Assembly (NCBI RefSeq): GCF_005771495.1
Contig: NZ_VAUW01000007.1
Location: forward strand, 62,001 to 126,000
Direction of reading: 5' to 3'
From: Maribacter sp. ACAM166
GTDB lineage: Bacteria > Bacteroidota > Bacteroidia > Flavobacteriales > Flavobacteriaceae
DNA length: 64,000 bases
Under the pieces are notes generated by a model, which saw only the letters and a list, made by a program, of their open reading frames with translations, made no database searches and was not told the DNA's origin. Below are positions 35,847-45,254 of this stretch, piece after piece. Numbering within the stretch: position 1 is the stretch's first letter; each line of letters opens with the position of its first letter. The position numbers and the translations under genes were made by a program.

Positions 35847-38801
35847 ATGAAAAAACTAATTTTTGTACTATGCCTACTTTTATGTGGTTCATTTTTAACT
35901 GCACAAGAGTATTTTCCGGAAAATGCTGGAGTCAAAGCGAATAATAATAATTACACAGCTTTCACAAATGCAAAAATCTATGTAACTCCTACACAGATAA
36001 TAAATAAGGGAACCTTATTAATTCAAAATGATAAAATAGTAAATGCTTCAAGCACGATCAACCTACCAAAAAACACTATAGTTATCGATTTGGATGGAAA
36101 ATCAATTTATCCATCCTTTATAGATGTTTATTCCAAATTTGGGGTAGAACAGCCTAAAAAGAAACCAGGTAGTGGTAGATCTGCACAATACGAACCATCT
36201 AGAGAAGGCTATTACTGGAACGATCATATTATGCCAGAAAACAGGGCTATTACCAAATTTAAATATGATGACAAAGAGGCTAAAACTTTGCGTGAAGCAG
36301 GTTTTGGTGTCGTAAACTCGCATATTCAAGATGGTATTGCCAGAGGTTCTGGAATATTAATTGCATTAAATGGTCAAGGAACAGATGCCAATCGTATCCT
36401 AGATGACCAATCCGCACAATACTTTTCAATGGACAATAGTATTATTAAAGAGCAGTCATACCCAAGTTCCATAATGGGAACATTGGCATTATTACGACAA
36501 ATGTATAGCGATGCTGCTTGGTATTCAAAAGGTAACTCAACCACTACCGATTTATCTTTAGAAGCTTTAAACGCTAACAAAGGTTTGGTACAGATTTTTG
36601 AAGCTAAAGACAAAGGACATGATTTACGAGCGGATAAAATTGGAGATACATATGGTATACAATACACGATTCTGGGTGGCGGAAATGAATTTGAACGCAT
36701 TGAGGAAATCAAGGCTACCAATGCAAAATTTATTATCCCCATAAATTTTCCAGAAGCTTATGATGTTTCTGACCCGTATGCTGAAGGCTATGTCTCTTTG
36801 CAAGATATGAGATTTTGGAACCAAGCCCCTACCAACCCAAAAGTTCTGGCAGAAAATGGAGTTCAGTTTTCATTGACTACCTATGACTTAAAATCGCCCT
36901 CAAATTTTAAGGAAAAACTTATGAAGGCTATTGAGTACGGGCTAAATAAAACCAAAGCTTTAGAGGCATTGACTACTGTTCCTGCTCAAATCTTAGGAAA
37001 ATCAAATGAAATAGGTTCTTTACAGAATGGCACCCTTGCAAACTTCTTAATCACATCTGGAGATTTATTCGACAGCTCCACCACACTTTATGAAAATTGG
37101 GTACAGGGTACTAAAAGTGTAATCAACCCTATGGATACTAAAGATATTCGTGGAGATTACAACATTTCATTACTGGGTACAACATATGATATGTCAATTA
37201 CCGGTGAAGTTTCAAAACCCAAATTAGAGGTAAAGCAAGACACAACGAAACTAACATCTAAATTGACTTATGACAATGATTGGGTCACTTTCTCATTTGC
37301 AACAAAAGAAAATGAGAAAACGTATAGAATGACCGGTGCAATCACCGATATAACTGATAATCTTACAGGTCGATTGGTATTACCCGACGGTACCGAATCA
37401 CAATTTATGGCTACAAAATCTAAAGCATTTGAGCCGAAAGGGGACAATAATGACAAATCCATCGAAACTCCAAAAGTGATGCCTGTCACCTACCCAAATG
37501 TAGGTTATGGTTTTGCTGAAAAACCAAAGCAAAAAAATATTTTATTTAAAAATGCTACGGTATGGACGAGTGAAGATGCGGGAATTTTAGAAAACACCGA
37601 TGTCCTAATCAAAAATGGTAAGATTGCTAAAATTGGAACCAATTTAAGCGCCGGTGGTGCAAAGGTTGTTGATGCCACAGGCAAGCATTTAACTGCGGGA
37701 ATTATCGATGAACACAGTCATATTGCAGCATTAGCCGTAAACGAATCAGGACAGAATAGTACCGCTGAAGTAAAAATGGAAGATGTAGTTGACCCAGAAC
37801 ATATGGGTATTTATCGTTCACTTGCAGGAGGTGTCACTTCATTACAGTTATTACATGGTTCCGCTAACCCAATTGGTGGTAGGTCTGCTATTTTAAAATT
37901 GAAATGGGGTGAAGAAGCTGACGGATTGATTTACGACAATTCGCCAAAGTTCATCAAGTTCGCCTTAGGTGAAAATGTAAAGCAAAGTAACTGGCAAAGC
38001 TTTTCACGTTTCCCACAAACTCGTATGGGTGTTGAACAACTTTACATGAACTATTTTCAACGAGCAAAAGAGTACGACACTAAAAAGAAAAGTGGTGAGC
38101 CGTATCGTTATGATGAGGAAATGGAAGTTTTGGCAGAAATCATAAACGGTGAACGTTTCATATCATGTCACTCGTATGTGCAGAGCGAAATTAATATGAT
38201 GATGAAAGTTGCTGAACATTTTGGCTTTAGAATAAATACGTTTACACATATTCTAGAAGGATATAAGGTCGCAGATAAAATGGCAGAGCATGGAGCTGGA
38301 GCCGGCACGTTTAGTGATTGGTGGGCGTACAAATATGAAGTAAATGATGCAATCCCTTACAATGCCGCTATAATGCAAAAACAAGGTGTTGTTACGGCAA
38401 TTAACAGTGATGACAGAGAGATGATTCGACGATTAAACCAAGAAGCTGCTAAAACCATCAAATACGGTGGCATGACCGAATTGGAAGCTTGGAAAATGGT
38501 AACTCTCAACCCTGCTAAGTTATTGCATATAGATAATCGCGTAGGAAGCATAAAGGAAGGCAAAGATGCTGATATAGTCTTATGGTCAGGAAATCCGCTT
38601 TCAGTATATTCAAAAGCGGAGAAAACTATCATTGAAGGAACTACTTATTTTGATATAGAAGTAGATAAAAAAAACCGTGAAACTATTAAAAAAGAGAGAA
38701 ATGAATTAGTCACCATGATGTTAAAAGAAAAAAGTGGTGGCAAGAAAACGCAAGAACCAAAGCAAAGTGTAAAAAGAAACTTCACCTGCGAAAGTCTATA
38801 A
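35847..38801 (+). CDS. Two-module amidohydrolase-family protein, exported
   Basis: A 984-residue protein with a signal peptide (KLIFVLCLLLCGSFLTAQ) and two amidohydrolase modules. In the second (residues about 560-960) the metal ligands are intact: His623 and His625 in DEHSHI, later His in ISCHSYVQSE and FTHILEGY, and Asp in NSDD. In the first (residues about 35-440) the matching strand reads YPSFIDVYSKFG, without the HxH pair, so it is probably inactive. The second module resembles imidazolonepropionase-like hydrolases. The substrate is unknown. A 266-base gap upstream has no gene. A second amidohydrolase gene follows. Confidence 0.87.
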   Translation: MKKLIFVLCLLLCGSFLTAQEYFPENAGVKANNNNYTAFTNAKIYVTPTQIINKGTLLIQNDKIVNASSTINLPKNTIVIDLDGKSIYPSFIDVYSKFGVEQPKKKPGSGRSAQYEPSREGYYWNDHIMPENRAITKFKYDDKEAKTLREAGFGVVNSHIQDGIARGSGILIALNGQGTDANRILDDQSAQYFSMDNSIIKEQSYPSSIMGTLALLRQMYSDAAWYSKGNSTTTDLSLEALNANKGLVQIFEAKDKGHDLRADKIGDTYGIQYTILGGGNEFERIEEIKATNAKFIIPINFPEAYDVSDPYAEGYVSLQDMRFWNQAPTNPKVLAENGVQFSLTTYDLKSPSNFKEKLMKAIEYGLNKTKALEALTTVPAQILGKSNEIGSLQNGTLANFLITSGDLFDSSTTLYENWVQGTKSVINPMDTKDIRGDYNISLLGTTYDMSITGEVSKPKLEVKQDTTKLTSKLTYDNDWVTFSFATKENEKTYRMTGAITDITDNLTGRLVLPDGTESQFMATKSKAFEPKGDNNDKSIETPKVMPVTYPNVGYGFAEKPKQKNILFKNATVWTSEDAGILENTDVLIKNGKIAKIGTNLSAGGAKVVDATGKHLTAGIIDEHSHIAALAVNESGQNSTAEVKMEDVVDPEHMGIYRSLAGGVTSLQLLHGSANPIGGRSAILKLKWGEEADGLIYDNSPKFIKFALGENVKQSNWQSFSRFPQTRMGVEQLYMNYFQRAKEYDTKKKSGEPYRYDEEMEVLAEIINGERFISCHSYVQSEINMMMKVAEHFGFRINTFTHILEGYKVADKMAEHGAGAGTFSDWWAYKYEVNDAIPYNAAIMQKQGVVTAINSDDREMIRRLNQEAAKTIKYGGMTELEAWKMVTLNPAKLLHIDNRVGSIKEGKDADIVLWSGNPLSVYSKAEKTIIEGTTYFDIEVDKKNRETIKKERNELVTMMLKEKSGGKKTQEPKQSVKRNFTCESL

Positions 38802-38846
38802 TCAGCGTAACAGATGCGAAGTATCACAAAAATTAAAACAATTAAA

Positions 38847-40139
38847 ATGAAAAAATATATAACCTTATTCATTGCCTTCGGTTTTGTCATGCAAGTCATA
38901 GCACAACAAACACCAGCGCCTAAACAAACGGAAGCGATTACCATTGAAGGTGCAACTGCCCACTTGGGAAACGGGGAAGTTATAGAAAGCTCGTTAATCA
39001 TGTTCGAAGATGGTAAACTAACTTTCGTTGGAGATTCTAAAATGAAAATTGCCCGTAGAGGAAAGATAATCGATGCTACTGGAAAGCATGTATATCCAGG
39101 TTTTATTGCTCCTGCAAAAACTTTGGGATTAGTTGAAATTGACGCCGTAAGAGCTACAAACGATGATGACGAAATTGGAGATTTAATTCCGCATGTACGA
39201 AGTTTAATAGCGTATAATGCTGAATCTAAAGTTGTGGAAAGTATGCGCCCCAACGGAGTGTTATTAGGGCAAATAGCACCCACAGGAGGGCTGATTTCAG
39301 GAACCTCATCTATCGTTCAATTTGATGCTTGGAACTGGGAAGATGCAGCGATTAAAGTTGATGATGGTGTACATTTAAACTGGCCAAATACCTTTAGGCA
39401 AGGTCGCTCGTGGGCTGGTGAAGAGAGAGGCTACCAACCGAATAAGGAATATACCAAACAGACACAAAACGTAATTGCCTTTTTAAAAAATGCAATGGCT
39501 TACGGCAATGCCGCATCTAAAGAAGTGAATCCTACTTTTGCTGCAATGAAAGGTATTTTTGATGGTACACAAAAACTATATGTTTATGCAGATGGTGAAA
39601 AGGAAATTATTGATGCAATTAATACTCTAAAAGCAAACGGCACGAAGGAAATCGTATTGGTAGGTGGATATCATGCCTATAAAATTACAGAGTTCTTAAA
39701 AAGTAACAATATTCCTGTTTTGGTTCAGTACACCCACAACTTACCTGTTTTTGATGATGATGATTATGACCTACCTTATAAACTTCCAAAATTATTGGTA
39801 GATGCAGGTTTATTAGTAGCAATTCAGAATTCCGATGAATCGAACTTTCAAACTAGAAATTTACCTTTCTATGCGGGGCAGGTAGTTCAGCAAGGGCTAG
39901 ATAAAGAAACTGCAGTGCAGCTTTTGACTGGAAATACCGCTAAAATATTAGGTATTGATGACCTTTATGGTACTTTAGAAAATGGAAAGAGTGCGACCCT
40001 TTTCATCTCGGAAGGTGATGCTTTGGATATGGCGGGAAATCAATTGACCCGTGCTTTCATCGACGGTAGGGACATTTCCTTGGAAACTCACCAAACCGAA
40101 CTTTGGAAAAGGTATATGGGTAAATATGAAGGAAAATAA
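38847..40139 (+). CDS. Amidohydrolase-family protein lacking the HxH metal motif, exported
   Basis: About 430 residues with a signal peptide (MKKYITLFIAFGFVMQVIAQ), which fixes the start at the ATG at 38847 rather than 38814. The N-terminal beta part (ITIEGATAHLGNGEVIE) and the C-terminal end (AKILGIDDLYGTLENGKSATLFI) are amidohydrolase-like, but the ligand strand reads YPGFIAPAKTLG where HxH is expected; VGGYHAYK and QNSDES partly survive. It is probably a partner or scaffold of the 984-residue neighbour. The gene ends before the terminator at 40227. Confidence 0.83.
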   Translation: MKKYITLFIAFGFVMQVIAQQTPAPKQTEAITIEGATAHLGNGEVIESSLIMFEDGKLTFVGDSKMKIARRGKIIDATGKHVYPGFIAPAKTLGLVEIDAVRATNDDDEIGDLIPHVRSLIAYNAESKVVESMRPNGVLLGQIAPTGGLISGTSSIVQFDAWNWEDAAIKVDDGVHLNWPNTFRQGRSWAGEERGYQPNKEYTKQTQNVIAFLKNAMAYGNAASKEVNPTFAAMKGIFDGTQKLYVYADGEKEIIDAINTLKANGTKEIVLVGGYHAYKITEFLKSNNIPVLVQYTHNLPVFDDDDYDLPYKLPKLLVDAGLLVAIQNSDESNFQTRNLPFYAGQVVQQGLDKETAVQLLTGNTAKILGIDDLYGTLENGKSATLFISEGDALDMAGNQLTRAFIDGRDISLETHQTELWKRYMGKYEGK

Positions 40140-40226
40140 AATTGATTTATTAATACAACTATAAAACTGTACTTTTAAGCTGATACGTACTGGCTTAAAT
40201 CAAAAGTTTATAGAATGCTACAAACT

Positions 40227-40260
40227 AAAAAAGGTCCGGTTCGCTATCGGGCCTTTTTTT
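40227..40260 (+). terminator. Terminator after the amidohydrolase pair
   Basis: Stem AAAAAAGGTCCG / CGGGCCTTTTTT (one G-U pair), 9-base loop, T7 tail. Its T tail runs straight into an ATG at 40261, only 25 bases before the likely start of the next gene. Confidence 0.88.
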
Positions 40261-40284
40261 ATGACCAACCAAATATTAATAACC

Positions 40285-42684
40285 ATGAAGCAATTAATCC
40301 TATTAAGTCTACTAGTCATTACATTTTCATGCAAGGAATCAAATACAAAAACTTCGCCTGAGATAACCTTGGAGGGACTTCAAGAACCTGTTGAAATCAC
40401 AAGGGATAAATGGGGTATCAACCACATTTATGCGAAAAATCAACATGATTTATTTTTTGCACAAGGTTATGCTGCAGCGCAAGACCGACTTTTTCAATTT
40501 GAAATATGGCGACGACAAGCTACAGGAACCGTGGCCGAAATATTAGGGGAACGGGAACTTAAGCGTGATATTGGCACCCGACTTTTTAAGTTTAGAGGGG
40601 ACATGACCACAGAAATGAATCACTATCATAAAGATGGAGCGGAAATCATTACAGCTTATACAAATGGGGTCAATGCCTACATAGAAGAAATTTTAAAAAC
40701 TCCAGAACTCTTGCCTGTCGAATTTAAAATATTAAATATACAGCCAGAAAAATGGACGCCAGAGGTTGTGATTTCAAGACACCAAGGCCTATTGGGCAAT
40801 ATTGGAGACGAACTACAAATAGGTCGATCGGTGGCAAAATTGGGGGCAAAAACCGTAAAGGATTTATTTTGGTTGCATCCAAAAGACCCATCCTTAGCAA
40901 TAGACCCAATTATTGACACCACATTATTCGATGATGATATACTCGAGCTCTATAATGCCTATCGTAAAAACGTAAAATTTAAAACTGAGGATATCAGTTC
41001 TGCATATAAAAACACCAAAGAAGAAACAGCCTTATTATCACTATCAGAAACCAAATCTGATTCTTTAGGTATTGGCAGTAACAATTGGGTGGTAAATGGA
41101 AGTCTTACCGAAGATGGAAATACTTATATGGCCAATGACCCTCATAGAACCATTGCTATTCCTTCTCTACGATATATGACCCATCTAGTAGCACCTGGAT
41201 GGAACGTTATAGGAGGTGGAGAACCAGAAATACCTGGTATTTCCATAGGTCACAACCAATTTGGATCATGGGGCCTTACCGTTTTTAAAACGGACGGTGA
41301 AGATCTTTATGTATATGAACTAAATCCTGAAAATTCGAATCAATATAAGCACCTTGGCCAGTGGAAAGATATGACCCATATTAAGGAAACCATAAAAATT
41401 AAAGGTCAAAAGGATAGTATTGTAGATCTTTCTTTTACGCATCATGGGCCTGTTACCTTTACCGATTTGGAGAATAATGTTGCCTATGCTGTACGTTGTG
41501 CCTGGCTAGAACCAGGAGGATCTCCATATTTGGCTTCTTTACGCATGGATCAGGCAAGTACTTGGGAAGAATTCAGGGAGGCTTGCAATTATAGTCATAT
41601 CCCTGGGGAAAATATGGTTTGGGCAGATACAACGGGTACCATTGGGTGGCAGGCAGTTGGAATTGCTCCCATTCGCAAAAATTTTAGCGGACTTGTTCCT
41701 GTGCCCGGCGATGGTCGCTTTGAATGGGACGGGTATTTACCCATTATAGAAAAACCCAATGATGTAAATCCTGAAAAAGGATTTTTGGCCACAGCCAATC
41801 AAAATGTAACCCCTACAGATTATACAAACTGGGATGCAATAGGATTCTCTTGGGCAGACCCTTATCGTGGTGAGCGTATAGCAGAGGTCTTAGAAAGAGC
41901 TAAAAAGATGACCATGGAAGACATGAAGGCACTTCAGACAGATTATTTTTCTATTCCTGCCCGTACATTAGTACCCATGCTTGATGGCATAGCATTTGAG
42001 AAAAAGGCCTCGTTAGCCAAAGAAAAGTTAGAAAAGTGGGACTATCATCTTGAAGCCAATTCTATTTCAGCTACCATTTATGTAGAATGGGAAAACCAAA
42101 TTTTAGATAACGCACATGAAAAATTTGTACCACAGGAAGGAAAAGGCCTTGTACCTGATCTTCAAATGAAAACAGTTCTTGATTGGCTACTACATCCTAA
42201 TTCTAAATTTGGATCAACCCCAATTTTGAGCAGGAATGATTTCTTGAGCAAAGCATTTAATACCGCCGTAACTAATTTGGAAACTAGACTTGGATCGGAT
42301 ATCAACCAATGGCAATATGGTCAAAAAAATAATAAACACACTTATATGGAACATGCTCTAAGTGGCGTAGTAAATCAGGACACAAGATCCAACCTAGACC
42401 TAGGCCCTATAGCTAGAGGCGGGAATGGATATACGGTTGGTTCTACCGGTGGAAATCTAAGACAAACTAGTGGTGCCTCATTTAGGATGATTGTAAATAC
42501 AGGGGACTGGGATGCTGCCATTGCCACCAATGGCCCTGGGCAATCCGGCAATCCAAATAGTCCATTTTATGATAATCTTTTTGAACCATGGGCTAAGGAC
42601 GAATACTTTCCGGTGTACTATTCCAAGACTAAAATTGATTCGGTAGCGGTAAGTAAGATAATGATAGTGCCAGTGAGGGAGTGA
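40285..42684 (+). CDS. Penicillin acylase family (Ntn hydrolase) lipoprotein
   Basis: A roughly 799-residue precursor of the S45 family. The lipoprotein signal begins MKQLILLSLLVITFSC, so I choose the ATG at 40285; the upstream ATG at 40261 abuts the terminator. The self-cleavage site is GIG|SNNWVV, making Ser265 (from this start) the new N-terminal nucleophile of the beta chain; INRDKWGINHIYAKN-type alpha-chain and GNGYTVGSTGGNLRQTSGASFRM late motifs fit. Members hydrolyse amides such as penicillins or acyl-homoserine lactones; the natural substrate here is unknown. It has no obvious promoter other than read-through or one hidden by the terminator. Confidence 0.9.
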   Translation: MKQLILLSLLVITFSCKESNTKTSPEITLEGLQEPVEITRDKWGINHIYAKNQHDLFFAQGYAAAQDRLFQFEIWRRQATGTVAEILGERELKRDIGTRLFKFRGDMTTEMNHYHKDGAEIITAYTNGVNAYIEEILKTPELLPVEFKILNIQPEKWTPEVVISRHQGLLGNIGDELQIGRSVAKLGAKTVKDLFWLHPKDPSLAIDPIIDTTLFDDDILELYNAYRKNVKFKTEDISSAYKNTKEETALLSLSETKSDSLGIGSNNWVVNGSLTEDGNTYMANDPHRTIAIPSLRYMTHLVAPGWNVIGGGEPEIPGISIGHNQFGSWGLTVFKTDGEDLYVYELNPENSNQYKHLGQWKDMTHIKETIKIKGQKDSIVDLSFTHHGPVTFTDLENNVAYAVRCAWLEPGGSPYLASLRMDQASTWEEFREACNYSHIPGENMVWADTTGTIGWQAVGIAPIRKNFSGLVPVPGDGRFEWDGYLPIIEKPNDVNPEKGFLATANQNVTPTDYTNWDAIGFSWADPYRGERIAEVLERAKKMTMEDMKALQTDYFSIPARTLVPMLDGIAFEKKASLAKEKLEKWDYHLEANSISATIYVEWENQILDNAHEKFVPQEGKGLVPDLQMKTVLDWLLHPNSKFGSTPILSRNDFLSKAFNTAVTNLETRLGSDINQWQYGQKNNKHTYMEHALSGVVNQDTRSNLDLGPIARGGNGYTVGSTGGNLRQTSGASFRMIVNTGDWDAAIATNGPGQSGNPNSPFYDNLFEPWAKDEYFPVYYSKTKIDSVAVSKIMIVPVRE

Positions 42685-42799
42685 ATAAGTAATATTATTA
42701 GTTGTACTAGCTTAAATATTCAATAGATGAGCACTCATTATAATTGATATTGGCTAACGATCAGTATTTTTTGTTCGACTAAACAATGTTTATTTAATA

Positions 42800-43203
42800 T
42801 CACTTAGCCAATTTCCAACCTAGGTAGGCCATTGGTATATATGCAACAATCAAATCAAGGGCATTGAACCACATTGGTCCTCCTAACAGTGTAATATTAA
42901 TCGTTCCGCCAATCAAAAATAATAATCCAACGCTTAACGCCATAAGCATCTTGTTAGTACTCGCTATTTTCGCTGCAACAAAAGCTCCAACCAGCGTACC
43001 CATTGCATGTGCTAAAAATGGAAAAAAAAATGCTTAGGTTCAAATAGGTGCATAGTAGCTTTCAAACCTTCCATAGTAGTAATATCCCCTCTCTCCGGTG
43101 GTGTAATTACGAATCCACTTATCCTTACGATGCCCATATTAATAATACTTCCCACAACTAATCCGGCAACGATGGCCAAAATATTTTTTAGAATAGGCTT
43201 CAT
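42800..43203 (-). pseudogene. Small multi-pass membrane protein, frameshifted
   Basis: Two frames make one protein of about 134 residues with four hydrophobic segments. The first part (43203-43012; NILAIVAGLVVGSIINMGI) stops after HFFFHF. The second part (43003-42800) continues LAHAMGTLVGAFVAAKIA to the end YIPMAYLGWKLAK. Adding one T to the T9/A9 run at 43022-43030 joins them as HFFFPFLAHAMG. The family is uncharacterised. This could be a homopolymer sequencing error or a real loss. It follows moeA by 21 bases on the same strand, so it may be the tail of the Moco operon. Confidence 0.78.
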
Positions 43204-43224
43204 ATAAATTTATTTAAGGGTTAA

Positions 43225-44415
43225 TTATTTCGTTTTAATAAAGTTAACCAACTCCCCTACCCTATAGATTTCATCTCTAGGTTCTAAACAAATAAACCCA
43301 TCTGCCTTAGCCAAACTTGTAAGGTCTCCTGAACCATTTTCAGTAACAGAACTTGCCCATAAAGTTCCTTCTTTCCATGTTGTTTTAACTTGAATAAATC
43401 GTGTCAATGGAGGTGTTATTTGTAATTCGGCAGCAAGTTTAATATTATGTTCAGTCACGGGTAAACCCCATGAAGTAGTAAGCCATGGCAAAAAGTATAG
43501 ATGATAATTAGCAAACGTAGAAACGGGATTGCCTGGAAAGGAAAAAACCACTGTCTTTAGCTCTTTATGAATTCCGAACCAAAATGGTTTTCCTGGTCGT
43601 TGAGCCACCCTATGAAACACCTTTTCTACTCCTAAAGATTCCATCACTTCTGGAATAAAATCAAACTTTCCTTTAGAGACTCCACCACTCAATAATAGTA
43701 CATCATTTTTAATTAAAGCGTTTTTAAGTTCACGATGAATGATTTCCTTTTCGTCAATTAAATGAAGTGAAGTAGCCTCAATTGCTGCGACTGACAAAGC
43801 TGCTTCTAAGGTAATTGTATTGGATTTTCGAATTTGATGCGGTAACGGAAAAGCATCAACCTCAACCAATTCATTACCCGTAGCTATTGTACATATTTTT
43901 GGATTACCTTTTACTGTTACCAGTGAGTTCCCAACCGACGCCATAACACCTATTTCAGCAGGAGTAATTCTAGTACCGGCAGCAAGAATAATAGTTCCTT
44001 TTTTTTCATCACTACCTTGGTAATGAATATTTTGACCCTTGGTAACTTTCTCGTTTAATGTCACCTCACCATTTGCAATGGTTATGTGCTCGTACATGAT
44101 AACCGTATCTGTATTTTCTGGTACAACTGCACCGGTCATCACTTCTAAACAGTTACCGGTATTTTTTAAAATTTGTTGCGGAACACCTGCCGCAGCTTCT
44201 CCTTCAATTTTAAACTTATGTCCTGTATTTAATAGTTCTGAAAAGCTGACAGCAATACCGTCTTTAGTAGCACGATTGAAAGGAGGAAAATCACGATCCG
44301 CACAAATATCCTCCGCCAAAATTCTATTCAAACTTTTCATAAGAGGAACAACATCTGTTCCTAAGTCTAAAGGATAATCCATTACTTTTTGATATGCTTC
44401 CTTGAATGTGATCAT
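43225..44415 (-). CDS. moeA: Molybdopterin molybdotransferase MoeA
   Basis: A 396-residue MoeA, which inserts molybdate into adenylylated molybdopterin. Family stretches are LNRILAEDICADRDFPPFNRATKDGIAV in two parts, LEVMTGAVVPENTDTVI, TIATGNELVE, DVLLLSGGVSKGKFDF and VVFSFPGNPVSTFANYHLYFLP. It is the last intact gene of the Moco run and is 62 bases downstream of the tauE-like gene. Confidence 0.95.
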   Translation of the reverse strand: MITFKEAYQKVMDYPLDLGTDVVPLMKSLNRILAEDICADRDFPPFNRATKDGIAVSFSELLNTGHKFKIEGEAAAGVPQQILKNTGNCLEVMTGAVVPENTDTVIMYEHITIANGEVTLNEKVTKGQNIHYQGSDEKKGTIILAAGTRITPAEIGVMASVGNSLVTVKGNPKICTIATGNELVEVDAFPLPHQIRKSNTITLEAALSVAAIEATSLHLIDEKEIIHRELKNALIKNDVLLLSGGVSKGKFDFIPEVMESLGVEKVFHRVAQRPGKPFWFGIHKELKTVVFSFPGNPVSTFANYHLYFLPWLTTSWGLPVTEHNIKLAAELQITPPLTRFIQVKTTWKEGTLWASSVTENGSGDLTSLAKADGFICLEPRDEIYRVGELVNFIKTK

Positions 44416-44431
44416 GTTGATAAAGATAAAA

Positions 44432-44451
44432 CTAACTTGAAAAAAAGTTAG
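44432..44451 (-). terminator. Weak hairpin between tauE-like gene and moeA
   Basis: On the minus strand CTAACTT pairs with AAGTTAG over a 6-base loop and is followed by TTTTATC. It is AT-rich and short, so it may only attenuate transcription into moeA. Confidence 0.4.
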
Positions 44452-44477
44452 ATACGTACAGGACTAATCCTAAAAAA

Positions 44478-45254
44478 TTAAAAAACACCCAATCCATTTA
44501 ACAAAAGCACTCTTATTCCTACCATAAATACAAGAAGTGCCGTAACCCTTTTGATACCGTTTGCAGATAATTTTTTTAAGCTGATTCGAATTCCTAATTG
44601 ACCGCCGAGTAACACCGCAACAACCAAACAAAGGGTCTCCCTCCATGGAAGCACTAAAGAGTCACTAGTCATTAGTCCAAATAATCCAGAAATCGAATTG
44701 ACCAATATAAAAAAGCTGGCCAAGGCGGCTATTTTAATTGCCTTGTTCCACCGTAAATGATTTAAGACTGGCGCTAAAAATATACCTCCACCAATACCTA
44801 CTAATCCTGATAAGAAACCAATACCCGCACCTAATACATAGCTTAAATAACTAGAATATTCCTTAGTTTCTTTGTGGTTACTCTTTAAAGTAAACGTTTG
44901 TGATACCAAAAAAACGGCCGAAAGTATAAGAGAACTTCCTAAAAACATAAAGAAAACTTCTTCTTTTAATCGAAAAGATGCCCCAATAAACGCCAACGGA
45001 ATACTTGCAATAACAAAGGGCAGAAAATCCTTCAATTTAGCATGGCCGTTCTTAAAGTATAAATAAGTACTAACCGATACTACTACTACGTTACAGACCA
45101 AGGCAATAGAACGTATGGCAAAAAAACTAGTTAAAAAAAGCGTCAATAATGCTAAATAACTAGAGCCACCTCCAAAACCTACGGAAGAATAAAGCGTGGC
45201 AATGATAAAAAAACCAACACATAGTAGCGCTAATTGTTCAATTGGTATGAGCAT
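44478..45254 (-). CDS. TauE/SafE family membrane transporter
   Basis: A 258-residue transporter with about eight hydrophobic segments. GFGGGSSYLALLTLF in the first third and GFLSGLVGIGGGIFLAPVLNHL in the middle are the two repeated TauE/SafE signatures. Members export sulfite, sulfoacetate or other small acids, or import sulfur compounds. The gene overlaps moeB by 17 bases within the molybdenum cofactor operon, which suggests a substrate linked to Moco or to a molybdoenzyme. Confidence 0.88.
   Translation of the reverse strand: MLIPIEQLALLCVGFFIIATLYSSVGFGGGSSYLALLTLFLTSFFAIRSIALVCNVVVVSVSTYLYFKNGHAKLKDFLPFVIASIPLAFIGASFRLKEEVFFMFLGSSLILSAVFLVSQTFTLKSNHKETKEYSSYLSYVLGAGIGFLSGLVGIGGGIFLAPVLNHLRWNKAIKIAALASFFILVNSISGLFGLMTSDSLVLPWRETLCLVVAVLLGGQLGIRISLKKLSANGIKRVTALLVFMVGIRVLLLNGLGVF

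Noticed and set aside
38645-39283. Minus-strand reading frame of 212 codons
   Set aside because: It is antisense to the two amidohydrolase genes and has no recognisable domain.
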